From contig JACDOX010000003.1 of the NCBI GenBank assembly GCA_014549065.1, forward strand, positions 12,744,462 to 12,808,461: a stretch of 64,000 bases of DNA. The letters are read 5' to 3'. This document shows, piece after piece, positions 23,761-36,500 of the stretch (positions within the stretch are counted from its first letter, which is position 1; each line of letters opens with the position of its first letter). The position numbers were made by a program, and so were the translations under genes. The notes under the pieces are model-generated. The model saw nothing but the letters and a program-made list of their open reading frames with translations. It made no database searches and had not been told where the DNA came from. Source of the DNA: Cardinalis cardinalis. Lineage: Eukaryota > Chordata > Aves > Passeriformes > Cardinalidae.

Positions 23761-26622
23761 TCCTGCTGCTGGTGTGGGGACACACAGACCGGCTCTGTGG
23801 TGGCCCTGCGAGCTATGAAGTCGNAGCAGGGTTTTCGGTGATCGGTTACCGACCTGCGGTCAGTGCGGGCGCGTGTTTTGACAGTTTAGCGTAACCCCTC
23901 GTATGGCTCATGTCTCACTCTGAATTTGTTCGTTCACAGTGAGGCTAACGTACAGCTGTGTGAAAGTTGTATGCTTCCTGTTGTATAATCTTAAGTAAAT
24001 ATTGCGTAACGCCTTGTTCCTGAAAACTGGATGTTGCTATTCCCTTGCCATAAACTAGCAACTTCCATGAAGCCATTTACTGCGGGATGCTAGCACTGCA
24101 GCTGGAGTTGCTCTCCAAAAGGCCTAAAATCTAAAATTTTCTGAACCAGACAAAAGCCACCTCCGTATATGGTGAAATCAGACACATGTAACTCCCAGCT
24201 CAGTGCATTTCAAANCCTTTATGAAAGAGTGAGTCATTTTTCTGTGCTGCTAAAAATAGAGCAGTGGAAGCGCAGTACTCTGGGATAGCACACATGAAGA
24301 GTCACGCTGTCTTTGGAACTGCAGGGAAAAAGGAGACAAAAAATATTCGCCCACACTAGAATTTCTACCAAGTGGCTGCTCTATGTTCTGAAAAAATACA
24401 TGTATTCTTACTGAAATTGTGTGGTCAGGCTCTCACTGTAATATCAATCATTCACGGTTATCACAGTATCCCCGCTATTAAGATGTAGCTGATTCAGAAG
24501 AAACCAGCTGCCTACTGTGAATCAATATGCACAATTTCTCCTTGGATCTGTTCCACACAAAAAGTGGAGCATCATTTTTATTTTTCNGACTTTATGATAT
24601 GAAAAAAGCTTCCTGTCTGGTATTACAATAACGTACGTTCTTCACCTGCTGGTGCCACTGCTGTTTGTGACCCTGGTTTTTGCACTGTAAANTATCTATG
24701 CTGGTAGAAAGGCTGTTCTCATATAAGGAGAGACATTGCTATGGTTACAGTGAAGACACATTTGGTACTATTATTTTAATACACAAGAAATATTCCATCC
24801 CCAGGCAGGATTGGTATTATTATACCTGTGAAAGAAAATCTTTATGAGTATTGTATGTGTAATAATGATGAGACATATTCTGCAAAATTAGCAAAATATG
24901 TTCATCGTAAATTAAAGACTGTCATTTAGGGCAGTGGCTGCCATCTGGCTATTAAACCACCAAACGATACCACCTTAATTCACAAGTGCATAAATTTTAC
25001 CAAAACTAGTCTTGTCTAATTGAATATGCTTGATATATTTGCTGTATCTGTGAAGTGGCAGGTTTATAGCATTTGAAAAGACTCATTCTACTTAATGTAA
25101 TTATTAACATTAGTAACAAATTAGTACAAATTATTAACATTGTAGTAATTAACTGTATTACTTGTTTTCCTGAACAGCCACCTGAAATTCAGTACTCCCG
25201 AGAAAGTTGTCTTGGAACCAGATAGAAAACAAGCAGTGAGTACCAGCCATTGAAAATGCATATTCTGGGTTAGAGTACCTAAGGGACAATAGAAATATTT
25301 TATGCAACAGACCTTACACAGGAAGTTCTTGGTTTTTCAGGGAATGATGCAACTGAATAGGAATGTTTGAGAAAAGGATTAGGCAAGAGTTTACTAAAAT
25401 GAGTGTTTGCACTATGAACAGTGCCTTGAGCAATGTCATACAAAGACAACAAACTCCACTGAACTGTACATCTGCACTCACACAGTAGCAGATGTTGTTT
25501 ATTGGCTCTAAAACTAAAGCTCTATTATAATCTCACTCAGAAGGATTGTGTGTGAATATGTATGTTTAAAAAAAAGATATTTTAGCCATGTTTTGGTAGG
25601 ACCTTCAACTTTTTTGTAAACTTGCAACTTGTGACAGGATTGTTTAAAAACTTCAATTTCTTCACCATGGAAGTATACTATGTATTTACCATTTCTCACT
25701 TGTCTAATTTTGCTTTTCATTTTGGTGATGGGTGTCCTGTTGTTTGTGCTATGTAACATAGCCTCCTTACTTTGTTACTAATGGCATAACAACAAAATTT
25801 ACAGTAGGATATTCAGAAACTTATAATTCCTGATACTGCAGAGGACATATACAACCCACAGGTCCTTTTCTGCTTTCCAGGCATTCTTAAAGCAGTCCAG
25901 AAGCTGTTAAGATAATTTACGGAAAACCAGGATATTTAAAACAAATTGCTAAAGGAGACTAGATGTAAAAATAAATACATCTATAAGTACACCAGAGCAA
26001 AGGAAAAAATTGTTCTCTTTTTTTAACATTACAGTCAAGTACGGTGGAAGACATTTTAGGGTAAGGTACCATTATTGCCAAGTTAAACATTTTATTCTGC
26101 TTTTGGCAGCAATGTAATTTTTGATGTCTGGATATTACACAGCAGATTATTCTGGTGCATAGTGTCTGCCAGGCTAATTGTTCAATAGGGTTAAGTATAA
26201 GCTTTGGTACTTTCATACACTTAGAGCAGTCTGGAGTTGGTTTTAGAGCTTTAAGTTAATATTTATTTTTATTTAGAGACATAAGAGCNAATAGTAACCA
26301 ACACTTCTAAGAAATGACAAGTCCTTCATTACTACTTACTGGGAAATAATAGTTATTAAACCTGTAATAAATAGGGTACAAATTTTCTCTTAAAAGCAAC
26401 AAACTTCTCAATTTNATTTAACAGAATCTAGGCAGGGCTCGGAAAGAGCTGGTCTGATAGTTTATCTTGCTCTTTAAAAGACAGTAGAGCAAACCCAAGA
26501 GCCATCTTGGGTTGGTTTTTTCCCCCCAGATTGAAGCCAGTTAAATTGCTCTGGCCATGTTTTTTGATCCTTCCACAAAAGTATAATAAGATCAAAGAAA
26601 CACGGGTTTGCCTGTGATAGAC
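23761..26622. other. Intergenic spacer between NDUFB3 and CFLAR
   Basis: About 2.9 kb, mostly AT-rich. I see no exon, RNA gene or recognisable mobile element. Confidence 0.65.
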
Positions 26623-26628
26623 TTTAAT
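26623..26628 (-). terminator. NDUFB3: Candidate NDUFB3 poly(A) signal ATTAAA
   Basis: Plus-strand tttaat reads ATTAAA on the minus strand, about 87 nt past the stop codon. This would give a short 3' UTR. Use is inferred. Confidence 0.45.
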
Positions 26629-26714
26629 ATGCATATTTGAAGTACAGAGTGAGCAGCCGGCTTATGTATGTTTCAGCTTATGATGAGTAGGTATTAAGTT
26701 GTCATATTTGATCT

Positions 26715-26871
26715 TCAGTGGTGGCCTCCATTCTTCTTTGGAGGAAACAGTGAATATTCAATGCCCAGAGCTATGATGAAAGCTGCAGCTCCCCACTTGA
26801 ATCCCCTGGTAAAGATTTCTGTTACGGTGATAGGTCTTGCAAAGCCACCCTGGTACCTCCACACTTCATTA
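26715..26871 (-). CDS. NDUFB3: NDUFB3 second coding exon
   Basis: The acceptor CCTTTCTAG precedes 26871 and TGA is at 26717-26715. It encodes the WRYQGGFA motif and the single membrane helix. Confidence 0.95.
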
Positions 26872-28378
26872 CTAGAAAGGAAAACGGAACCAAAGAAAAA
26901 AAAGATCAGCGGAGCTACTGTGATACAAATTAACAAGAATATAAATATATAAAAGAATGATGAAGGTATTTCAATTAGATAGACATTGAGGCTGTACAAT
27001 ATGTTCTGTCATTTGAGTATCAGGAATTGCAAGTCAAGTTCATTATAGGAACTCTAACCCTTACCATGTAACTTGAGATACAAGTACTGCCAGCAAACAA
27101 CACAAATATAGGAACAGAATCACCTCTCTGAAATAATTTAATTGTACTCTTCTGTTTTTACTCTGTACCAAATCAAAGCCCACTAGCACTTGCATGGATT
27201 GGACTAGCTACAAAGGCTGGTCACTGTGCTAGACAGCATGCAGCACAGTCAAATCTTACAATCCAGACATAGCTCATCTCAGTGTGGAGGCACTTTCTGT
27301 TTCACAATACAACACAGCTATATGAGAGTCAGATGATTTAAAAAAGAAAGACTGAAAAGATGGTGTTTAGCGTGAGCCACAGAGTATGTGCAAACTTCAC
27401 ACTGTTTTGCCTTGCTGTTTTTGACCTGCATTATTAATGAAACATTAGTCACTGCTCTGACTATAAATATTTATTTATTTATAGCACAACCAGTGTAATT
27501 TATGGACATGGGTGTAGTTTGTCTCTTGTAAGGACTCAAAAGTCCTTAAGAAAAGGAAAAATAACTAAGCTATAAAATAAAAACTATCATTTTGGGAGAA
27601 AATACCAGGGTTTAAAACAAGGGGGGGCAGATACTTATGTTCACAGATAATCCTCCTGTGCAGATGGATTTTGTGACTCGAGATGAAAGCATGCTGGCAT
27701 GGAAGAGTATCTTCTAGGTGCCAGTTTAGGGCCTAATTGATATAAAGTTTCCAAATATAACATCTTTCACAAAACTTATCTTGTATTTAATATGTACATT
27801 AATGTGCATTTGCCATAAAGGTTGAAAGCAGATTCCCTGTTAAAATGAACTCAGCATAGCAAAGGGGAGGGAGCTCTGGAGAGGGTGACTTTGAAGACTC
27901 GTGGTGCAAGACATTCATAATACAATCTCCTGCCAGACTACTGAAGCAAGTAGCATGATACGTTAATTTGTTAAGGAAAATTGGCATGATGCTTGTACTG
28001 TCCTATAGAATCGACATACTACTTTACATGAAATTTAAAAAATTCAGAAGGAATCATCTCATGCTTTGTTCTTTATTTGAACCNATATGATTGGCTCAAT
28101 CCCCTTCAAGACTTTACTGAAATTCTGATAATTTTCACTGCTTTTACTGAAGAAAGAGTTACCTGCAATGCCAAGGTCTGGTTGATGCCACCAGATGCCA
28201 CCTCAGGATGATTTCTGAGGCTCTTCACTTACCGAGCCCAGGGGTCCCTCAGCCCGCGCTTGGCCAGCCTCCTCTGCACCTCCTCGAGGGGAGTCCCCTC
28301 CACCTTCCACTGCCTGTAGTCAGGCAGCTCCACTTTGTCATGGCCGTGCCCGTGCCCGTGGTCACCTCCGTGTCCCAT
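26715..28378 (-). CDS. NDUFB3: NADH dehydrogenase (ubiquinone) 1 beta subcomplex subunit 3 (complex I B12 subunit)
   Basis: Accessory subunit in the membrane arm of mitochondrial respiratory complex I, in the inner membrane. Two coding exons (28378-28233 and 26871-26715) join to 100 aa plus TGA; the human protein is 98. The N-terminus is a Gly/His repeat (GHGGDHGHGHGHDK) followed by the conserved VELPDYRQWKVEGTPLEEVQ and GLRDPWAR. Exon 2 encodes NEVWRYQGGFARPITV and one hydrophobic membrane segment (about residues 75-90, KWGAAAFIIALGIEY), ending in GGHH as in mammals. The start ATG lies two bases after a CCCCAG acceptor, so the remaining leader must be on an upstream exon, probably in the CpG island at about 29.4-30.5 kb. 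It lies head-to-head with HYCC2. Confidence 0.96.
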
Positions 28379-28380
28379 AC
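28233..28380 (-). CDS. NDUFB3: NDUFB3 first coding exon
   Basis: The acceptor TTTTCCCCAG precedes 28380 and the ATG is at 28378. The donor G/GTAAGTG follows 28233, splitting an Arg codon (CG/T). It holds the Gly/His-rich N-terminus. Confidence 0.93.
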
Positions 28381-28714
28381 CTGGGGAAAAGGTCAGTTTG
28401 TTACTTGGCAGAGAGCACCATCTTATTTTTATACACTTGCAAAGAACAATCCCCTGTACAGGAAAACCAGGGAGGCAACAAGAAGAAACAGAGAACAAAG
28501 AGCTTTGTTCTGTAAAACAAAGAGCCAAAGGACTTTGTGCTGTGTTTCAGAGCTGGGTGATTACACACAGTAAAGCAAACTCAAGCATCACTGTGCTGTA
28601 AGTCACAACCATTGCTACATCCATGGAGCACCTATGTCAATCCTCTGTGCCAGAGAAGAGTGTAAGAAAACCAGTGGTTTCCATGTCTATAAATGCACTT
28701 CAGCAACACCAGCA

Positions 28715-28726
28715 CCCCCCCCCCCC
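28715..28726. repeat. Poly-C run (12)
   Basis: Twelve uninterrupted C residues lie in the NDUFB3 5' intron, followed by two overlapping cttccagactttc copies at about 28728-28757. Confidence 0.9.
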
Positions 28727-29399
28727 GCTTCCAGACTTTCAGAACTTCCAGACTTTCCAGAAAAATCACAAAGATTTCAGAGCAAAAATTTCTGACTTAG
28801 GTGTGGGAAAGCTGTGATTGCTAAGCTCTGAAGAAAAAGACTTGGCTCCTCAGCTCCTTTTCAGCTGCCTCCAGTTCAGTCAGACATAACTATGGCATTC
28901 AGCAGGGCCAGGAGAGATGCATGGACTAGGAGATGCACCTCACCTGTTGCTTGATGAGGCTGAAAAATGTATGCTCTATTTACATACACCTTGGAGAACT
29001 ATAAAAATACTAAGTTTCTCTTCAAAAACAGATGTGAAGTGGAACATTTTCAGTGTGCTCATGAAGGACCGGAAGAAAATGATAGCTTTTAAGGCTCCAT
29101 TTTCACAAAGCACCTGAGTCTTCTTGAGNCAAGGTTTCCCATTTTAACACATATGAGGTAGCAAAGAACAGATTCACTGCCCTTAACTTTTAGAAAATTG
29201 ACTGGAATGCAGGACACAACTTCAAAGCCTGTAACTCCTGAAGATGACTCCAAGCCGTGAAGGCAAGCAGACAGATTTCACTGCTTGAGAGAACCTGAAG
29301 AGCAGCCTTAACGCTGTCATTACCCGAAAAGCTCCCCGTAAATTAGATGCNAGGCTCCAACCCTGTGATAGGAACCCAAGGCTTCTCTCCTCCCAATAT

Positions 29400-30480
29400 T
29401 CACGTTTTGCAAGAGGGAAGGTAACGCCGCGGCCAGCGGGCTGTGCTGCAGCACCAGCCGGGCGCCCTCTGCCAGCAGAGCCAGCGCAGCTGTGCCCAGA
29501 GGTCGGACGGAGCGGGGCAGGGAGGGCACAACNCGCACTGACAGCCACCCCCACTCCCACTCCCGCCCCACCTGCCCTGCCCGCACACGGACCCGCCGGT
29601 GGCGGCAGCACCGCGGCCCGGAGCCGGTGTCGGTGCCGGTGTCGGTGCCGGTGGCAGCCCCGCCCGCGGTACCTGCCCGCTCCGCGACCCTGCTCAGGAC
29701 GCGGCCGCCACCCGGAACCGGAACCCAGACCTGGACCAGCCGCTAGAGGAAGCGCGAGCCAGCCACGCAGGTTCCGGGAAGCTTTCGTTCCGGCTCTTCC
29801 CGCTGGCTCGGTGCGGACAGGGGGCCGTGGAGCCGCTGCCCGACCCCCTTCCCGGCCCGCTGCCCCCGCAGCGCTCCCGGCACGGCCCAGCGGGACAGGC
29901 CCGCGCCAGNAGCGGCGCCGCCGGCTCGGGCTGAGGGGCCGGGGGGAAGGAGCNGCGGTGCGGAAAGCGGCCAATCAGTGCGCGGCTTCTTGCGGGGGGC
30001 GTGGCCCAATGGGCGGGCGCGTTGCTGAGGTGCGGGGCTGGCGGTGTCTGGAGGTGGCGGCGGAGGAGGAGAGNGGGGTGAGGGGGCGGCGGGGTGAGGG
30101 CCGGCGCCGGGAACGGGATCTCCCACCCTCCGCGGGCTGCCCGCCGCCCTCTGTGCTGCCGGCGCCGCGGGCAGGGACGGAAGCGCCGCAGGGGCTTGCG
30201 TGCGGGGGCGCGAAGCGTTCCCATCACTCGCGCCGGCAGCGCCGCTCGCGTTCCCTCTCCTGCCCCTGCGGCTCCGCTCCCTCTCCTGCCGCCCCTTCCC
30301 GCTGCCNTGGCTCGGACAGCTGCCCCCTCCCCGGTTATGTAAGCCCCGGCCCTCCCGCTGCCCGCGGGGAGCGGCGGCGGGCCCGGGCAGTGCCCGCTCG
30401 CTGCCAGCCCTCGGGGCGCGCTTCGGCGCGGGGAGAAGCTGGGGGAGAAATCGGAGCTCGCAGCGAGCCCGGCTGGCGCC
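29400..30480. promoter_or_regulatory. CpG island, probable bidirectional NDUFB3/HYCC2 promoter
   Basis: A strongly CpG-rich block of about 1 kb lies between the 5' ends of NDUFB3 (minus) and HYCC2 (plus). It contains two CCAAT boxes (29971-29975, 30006-30010), a GGGCGGG GC box right after the second (30011-30017), and four CCGGAA/TTCCGG ETS-type sites (29712-29717, 29718-29723, 29772-29777, 29788-29793), which are common in nuclear genes for mitochondrial proteins. A minus-strand donor CAG/GTACCG could end an untranslated NDUFB3 exon 1 at 29673. Sharing of the promoter is inferred from layout. Confidence 0.7.
29624..29653. repeat. 12-bp GC-rich tandem repeat, 2.5 copies
   Basis: The unit ccggtgtcggtg is repeated perfectly at 29624 and 29636, plus a half copy. 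It lies in or beside the putative NDUFB3 first exon/intron border. Confidence 0.85.
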
Positions 30481-30543
30481 AGGAGCCGAGTTTCGGCTTT
30501 CAGTGCGTTTGTCCTAAAGGAACNCTGGTGTTTGTTTCCATAG

Positions 30544-30587
30544 GAGAAGCGGGGAGGCGTCCCGAAATCCTGGTAGTGCACTGAAAG
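30544..30587 (+). other. HYCC2: Candidate untranslated first exon (or its 3' part) of HYCC2
   Basis: A strong donor AAAG/GTAAGAG at 30588 ends it. A preceding TTTCCATAG could make 30544-30587 a 44-nt exon; otherwise the exon is continuous with the CpG island upstream. There is no transcript evidence. Confidence 0.45.
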
Positions 30588-33500
30588 GTAAGAGAAAGTG
30601 AGGAATTCTTTTGACAACTGCCTCCTGAGTGAAGCGGCGGCTTGGTTTCACTTCGTGCTTGTGTCAGGAGCTCGGCGTTTTGCGTGTGTGGCTGTGTGAC
30701 TATGAAGTGTCAATTGNCTTAGTATCTGCTTAATTACAATTATTTTTGTGTTTGTCAGACTTGAGCACATAGTCTGCTCCATCTGGAAGGAGACTGGTAA
30801 AAGTTAACTNCACAGTCAGTGACTTATGAAGACTTTAATTACTTCTCAGTTGTATGCAATACAATATTGATTTTTTTTTTAGCAGAATACAAACTGTTCT
30901 ATTAATTTCTGATACTCTTATTAACATGAGAATAAACATTACAGCATGATGCCAGTGGAATTTCGGGGTAGACTGTAGTGCCTTTTTCCAATGTATTTTG
31001 ATGGAAATCCACTTCTGGGTTTCAGGTTTTTTNATGGGGATATTGGAAGCGCATGAGAAGGTTTCCAGGAGGAATGCCATTATCATGTTATTAACAGTGA
31101 AACTGTTCTAAATAGAGTGCCATCTGTTTAATCCAGACTGCCTCAGTCTGGTTTCAGCATTGAATGTTTTTCACTGTGAGACAAAGTCTGGAAGATTCAG
31201 AGCAGTCTTCTCTCAGGATGAGAAGACACACATTTGTTTTTCTGTAATGTNTGGGGGTTGAAATTGTTGGCTCTTTATTTGTGAGGTGCTTAAATCCCTG
31301 ACTTACAGAGAATGCAGTTCTATCAGAGACTTGCAAAATATTTCTTGTTTCTTACTGTGGCTGAAAGTTAATGTGTATGTGTCCAAAGTCCAGTGGTGCT
31401 GAGGAATGTGTGTATTTTTCTCAGAATTTTTTTTCAGTGACCTATAGACATGTCAGATATCAGATAACCTTGGTTTTATGCTTTGAGAGAAAGATAAAAA
31501 CTCACAGTTTTATTTACGTTTGGTGCTTTTTCTTCTTATTATTTGTTTTTGTTTATTTTATTTTGTTTTCTTGGTGCTTGGGAGCCTGACTTGAATATTA
31601 TGCACAAAACTATGCTGGTATTGCTGAGTGTGTTACCAGGGACATTCAGTTCTGATCCCAGAGCATTGGCTTTGTGTGATGTCTTGTGCATGAACGCAAT
31701 TGTTTAACAGGTTTAAAAGTTGAACATGGTTTNCAGTAGCTGTTTTTGCCGTCCCCCTTACCCCCCAAGTACATAACTTACGGTACAAAAAACCTTGTGC
31801 AGTCAGTTGATCTGCTTTACCATGTTCTGCTTCCTGGATTTCCTTTTCTTTCACAATGGTCTATACTCTTTTAAAAATAAGGCTGCAAATATGAGAGATG
31901 TGATGTTTTGGGAATATAGTAAGATCTTTGATGCTGTATCCTCAAGTAAGTGAGTCTGCATAATTTCAAGGGACCTAGAAGTGTTGCTACAGTGTGTTTT
32001 GAGGAGGAAGCTTCACCATAATTACAGTGTCAGTCTGAAGAAATCAATAATATGCAGAAGGAAATAACATAAAAGAAATTTCTATCTTGTGTAAAAGAAC
32101 CTCAACAANCAACTGAATGTCCTCTAGGAAGGAAAGGTCATTGAAACTCCATCTACAAATAATCAGTACATTTTGTGATTTATGCAGTTGGTGGGGGTTG
32201 TTTTGTGCAGTATTTTTTTATTATTATTAATTAGTTGTGGTGATAATTACTGCAAAGATTTGGTGTTCTAGGATAAAGTTATTTTAGCTTCTATGCAGCC
32301 ATGCTAGTTATGATTTGCTGGGATTCCTGCTTGTGTTGTTGAGCTAGAGGAAGGCTGCAGGGTTTCTTGGATAGCTTTCAAAAGTCCATGTTTCCAGCAA
32401 TTTGTGTTGCTGTGCATTCTGGATTAACAGCTTGTGAGAGTCATTATAGGAACCACTCTTCTCTGCCTGTGCATCCAATATTCTCTCTAGCACTGGACAG
32501 TGTTTGCTGTGCTCTTCATAATTGTTTTCTGGGGTAGAGAGCTGTGTGATTGACAGTGGCTTGAACTGTTTGCAGTTTTGAGATGACAAGAAAAGGTTGT
32601 GGGGTTGTTCTTTTGCTTTTTCCCCCTTTTAATATCAGAAGACATATTTGAACTAGTTAAATATTGCATCCTTTCCCCCCCTGAAATTGCATGTTACTTA
32701 CTGTGGTGTTGTATTAGTAGTCAGTTATGTCATTGGAAGCCTCTTGTCATCTGAATAAAATGGTTAATGCTGCCTTAATTACAATAAGGATGGAAAAGAT
32801 CTTTCTTTAGTTCACCTTGGTTTCTTTGAATGCTTTTGAAAAAAGCACTCAATGAATGGTGGAGAAGGAAATTATCTTCTCAGGCGTCACTAGAGAGCTA
32901 AATATTTTATGGACAGTATCACAGTCACTGTTTCACCTCTATTTTAGAGCAGTGATGGGCTTGAGCAGTAGTCTTAGTTTCTTTTTGTTTATGATGTTTG
33001 TTTGCTGGTGGGTTGGTTTTTGTTTGGGGTGTTCTTTTTGGGCAACATGAAGACCATTNTTCCTAGGAACAGCCACACTGGTCTGATCTGTTATTCTCTG
33101 CTGAAGCCTAAGGCTCTGAGACCCTGGGATGTGGCAGGATCATTGTTCTGAGTTCTGCTCCTCTGCCACAGCTCAGCAGGTGCTCATTTGACAGGTGCTT
33201 TACTCTTACACCCTTTTCTAGAATATAGGGTTACCCCTTAGGGCAGCTCTCCCAGTCTCAGAGGGGATGATGTGTTGTATGGATTGTTGTTTCGTGGGTA
33301 TACCTGACATATAAAAACTTTAGGGCCCTTGTATGGTTTTTGCAGCTACTGTGTTTTCTGTCAATAAGAGCTGCACTTCATGTGGGGTGTCAGTAAGTCA
33401 TTCCTCTGTTCTGAGCTGTTACCTGAGAACTTCATGTGATACTCCCTGTTTTCTGTATGAGGAGAGGCAGACCTGTTTGCTCTTTACCAAACAGTTTAAT

Positions 33501-36500
33501 ATGAGTTGAGAATCTTTAAAGATCTGGGTGATGTGTTCCCTCAAAGACTTGTCTGGGCTGGAAAAGAATTTTTGATTCTATTATTTTTCTTGATGCTTGT
33601 TTCCTTGTATTAAGATACGAACGAGTATCAAGAAGTGAAGGTGGAGGCTTCCCCATCTGAGTCTTCTTGAAGGACATCTGTGCCATATGATAATCACTAA
33701 GGAAATCCCTTTCAGGCAAAACTGATCTGGGCAGGGGCAGTCACAGGTAGTATAGTTTGACTGCTACTTCACTCAGTTATTTTCATTTCCAAACAGAGCA
33801 AGTGTGAGAAGTAATTCTTGACTTATTTAATGCTGTTTTCTGCAGGGTTTTTTTGAGTAAGAAAGTAGTTTGAGTTTATGCTTGTATAACTAACTGTAGA
33901 TAAAATGGCAAGATGGTTGAATTTTTCTCTCTGCACCTTTGTTTGGATAATTCCTGCTTCTAATAGCAGGACAAATAATTCAAGTGTCTTTTTTCTAAAT
34001 TTTGTCATAGGACAGATTTATGGAGTGACTCAATGGATCTCCTTTTTTGTATAGAATTCTGTCTTTAGTTTTTAAGCTTCAAATAAAAGCTCAAGAGGTA
34101 CAGGGGCANTTTTGATGAAATAAAATAGTTATTTAGAAAAACCCAGCTGTAAAACAAAATTCTCTATTGCCAGCTGTGCTACAAAGAAGAGAACATAAAA
34201 ACTAAGATCAGGGACTGGGTAAAATAGTATATAGTTTGCAAACTGTTTCACTCCATGCTGCTGTTTATCCATAATAATAAAAACTTTTTATTGTATGGTG
34301 AATGGCCACACAGCAATTTTTCTTTCTTCTGTTAATGTTACATTTTTCTATCAAATATAATTAATATGGGCACCGGGTTCAATGGATGTTTTATTATTAA
34401 TCAATTCAGATGATTAGTGAAAGACAAAAATACTGTTGGCTGGTCACTTTTTCAGTCTTCCTTGATTGTTTTCTGTTGTGCAGGCAGTCCAGCTTGCCTC
34501 TGCTGCCCACTGCCTGTGTCAGATCTGCTGCCTTGNCCTCGTGGTGTGATTCTGTAGAGAGATACAGATTTTATGGTCAAATTTATGAAGTTTGCCTGAA
34601 ATTAGAGAGCCAGTGACATTTGGAAAGAGATCCCATNAGGGGAAAGAAATGTTTGGTGTATAATTACTGTGAAGTGGTAAACTATTTATTTATTTATCTC
34701 TTAGTAGTGATTATCATTGCTATCATTTGGCATTGAAAAACACCAAATTCCCTGGCTGTGTAANGTTCTTCTGCACAGGGCCTGATGGAGATGGTTGGTG
34801 CAGTTTGAATATCTTAAAACANTCTTCCAGGAATTCTTTTATCTGTATATTCTGTGGGGCTTTTTTTTCTACAGGACAAAGTAGTTCATGACTTCTCATT
34901 TTATATTGTATTGTTACACAAGCATTTGGCTAGCATTCCAAAAGTGCAGAGTGTGTGTTTTTGTGTGTAATCTCCATGCTTTAGCTAATCTTACTGTGTT
35001 TTTATTGTAATTACTCTGATTCTTCAAAACCTGAAATGGTTAGATCTCCTTTAATGGTGTCTGCATCNTGTATGGTTTGTGAGTTCTTTAAATAGTTCCA
35101 CGTCGCTGTTCCTCTGAATTCTGCTTAACTGAAATGTGTGACATGGACATTTGTGCAGACTGCATGACTGCAGTTTGCTGATTCATACAGGGCAAAATTG
35201 ATAAGTCTGGAATATTTTTCTGTTTCCATTCCCTATATTTAGTAGTTTATAAATTTTAAATTGTAATTTTATTTGGGGTCTTCCTCCCCTCTTCTGCCTT
35301 GCCTTGACNCATATGTGAACTGGAGGAATTATTTGACATCTATCTGGAAAGACAGTGAGAGAATTTAAATGAATAATCTTATTTTTCATGGCCATTCAGC
35401 TGAGACAATATTGGATTGAAACATAATGAACTGAAATATGTGTAAAATTTTCTTGTGTTTTTTTCCTCCCTGTCTTAATTTATTTTCTTTTTATTCAAAT
35501 AGTTAGGTTTTTTCTGAGACTTCTGGTGTCTGTTTCTTCTTTACATCTCCTCTTATTTTCTGCTTTGTCTTTTCTGTTTCCTTTAGGTTTAAGGATATGT
35601 TGGGCTTAAGGAGAGGCTGGAGAGCAGCACCTCTGCATGCCTGCCTCTATTCTGGTTTCGAATAGGGCCACAAGGTAGAAAAGTTGATTTAGAAAAGGTT
35701 ATGAAGAAGTCCATAGTACTTACTCAANTAACTTTCCCTAATATCCTAGAAATAAAGATATCCTAAATATCCTAGAGATAAGAAAGATCATGGAAGCACA
35801 TGAGCATAAGCATAACAGATTTTGTTGTAGAAATAGCTCAAGTTAGCTTGTATCTGTAAATCTGAATATTGTATTTCCTGCATGTGAAAAAATTAGCTAG
35901 AATTAGACTTAATTTTTTAAAACATGTGCATTGTGGAGGTGTGGTATCTTAAGACTGATGTGCCCCATGTGTAAGCTACAGTGGTGATTCCACCATCCCA
36001 TTTAGCACTGTGATGGCTGAACATGAGGGTCAGNCACCTTTTACACAAGACATGTTTCAGAAAGCAGGAGGCTTTTATGTAAACTTAGTTATAGAGGGGG
36101 TGGAGTGAGCAATTTATCAAGCACCCTGGTACATGCCATCAGAGCAGGGCAGAATCTAAATGCTCAACTTTGAGTTCTGATATCTGTTTATTGCTCTAGG
36201 TTAGAGGTGTACTTTTTTTGAAAGGACACTTGGTGCTTCAGTGTATCACTGTGCTTCCTCATGCTTTAGAGTTGGAAACACATCCAGTTAAAAATAGTAA
36301 CTAAAAAAAGCTCCCTACGTAGAATCGATGTTGTACTGGTCTTTAGTATCTGCAGCAGTGGGGCGGACAGATGATTGGGTAAAGTCCATTTACTGTAGTC
36401 ATCTTACACAAGAAGTGATTGAGTTTAAATGATAGTAATGTTCCCTTTTACATAGAAATGTAAGGCATGCTGACAAAGGATTTATCCCAGCACAAGCTCA

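Noticed and set aside
23249..23785. 178-codon Pro/Ser-rich open frame on the minus strand
   Set aside because: It overlaps the CFLAR CpG island and probable untranslated first exon. No family resemblance.
29694..30617. 307-codon open frame on the minus strand and a 257-codon frame on the plus strand over the same CpG island
   Set aside because: Both are Arg/Pro/Ala/Gly-rich with ambiguous bases, overlap each other and sit in a promoter. GC-rich sequence has few stop codons, so long frames are expected by chance.
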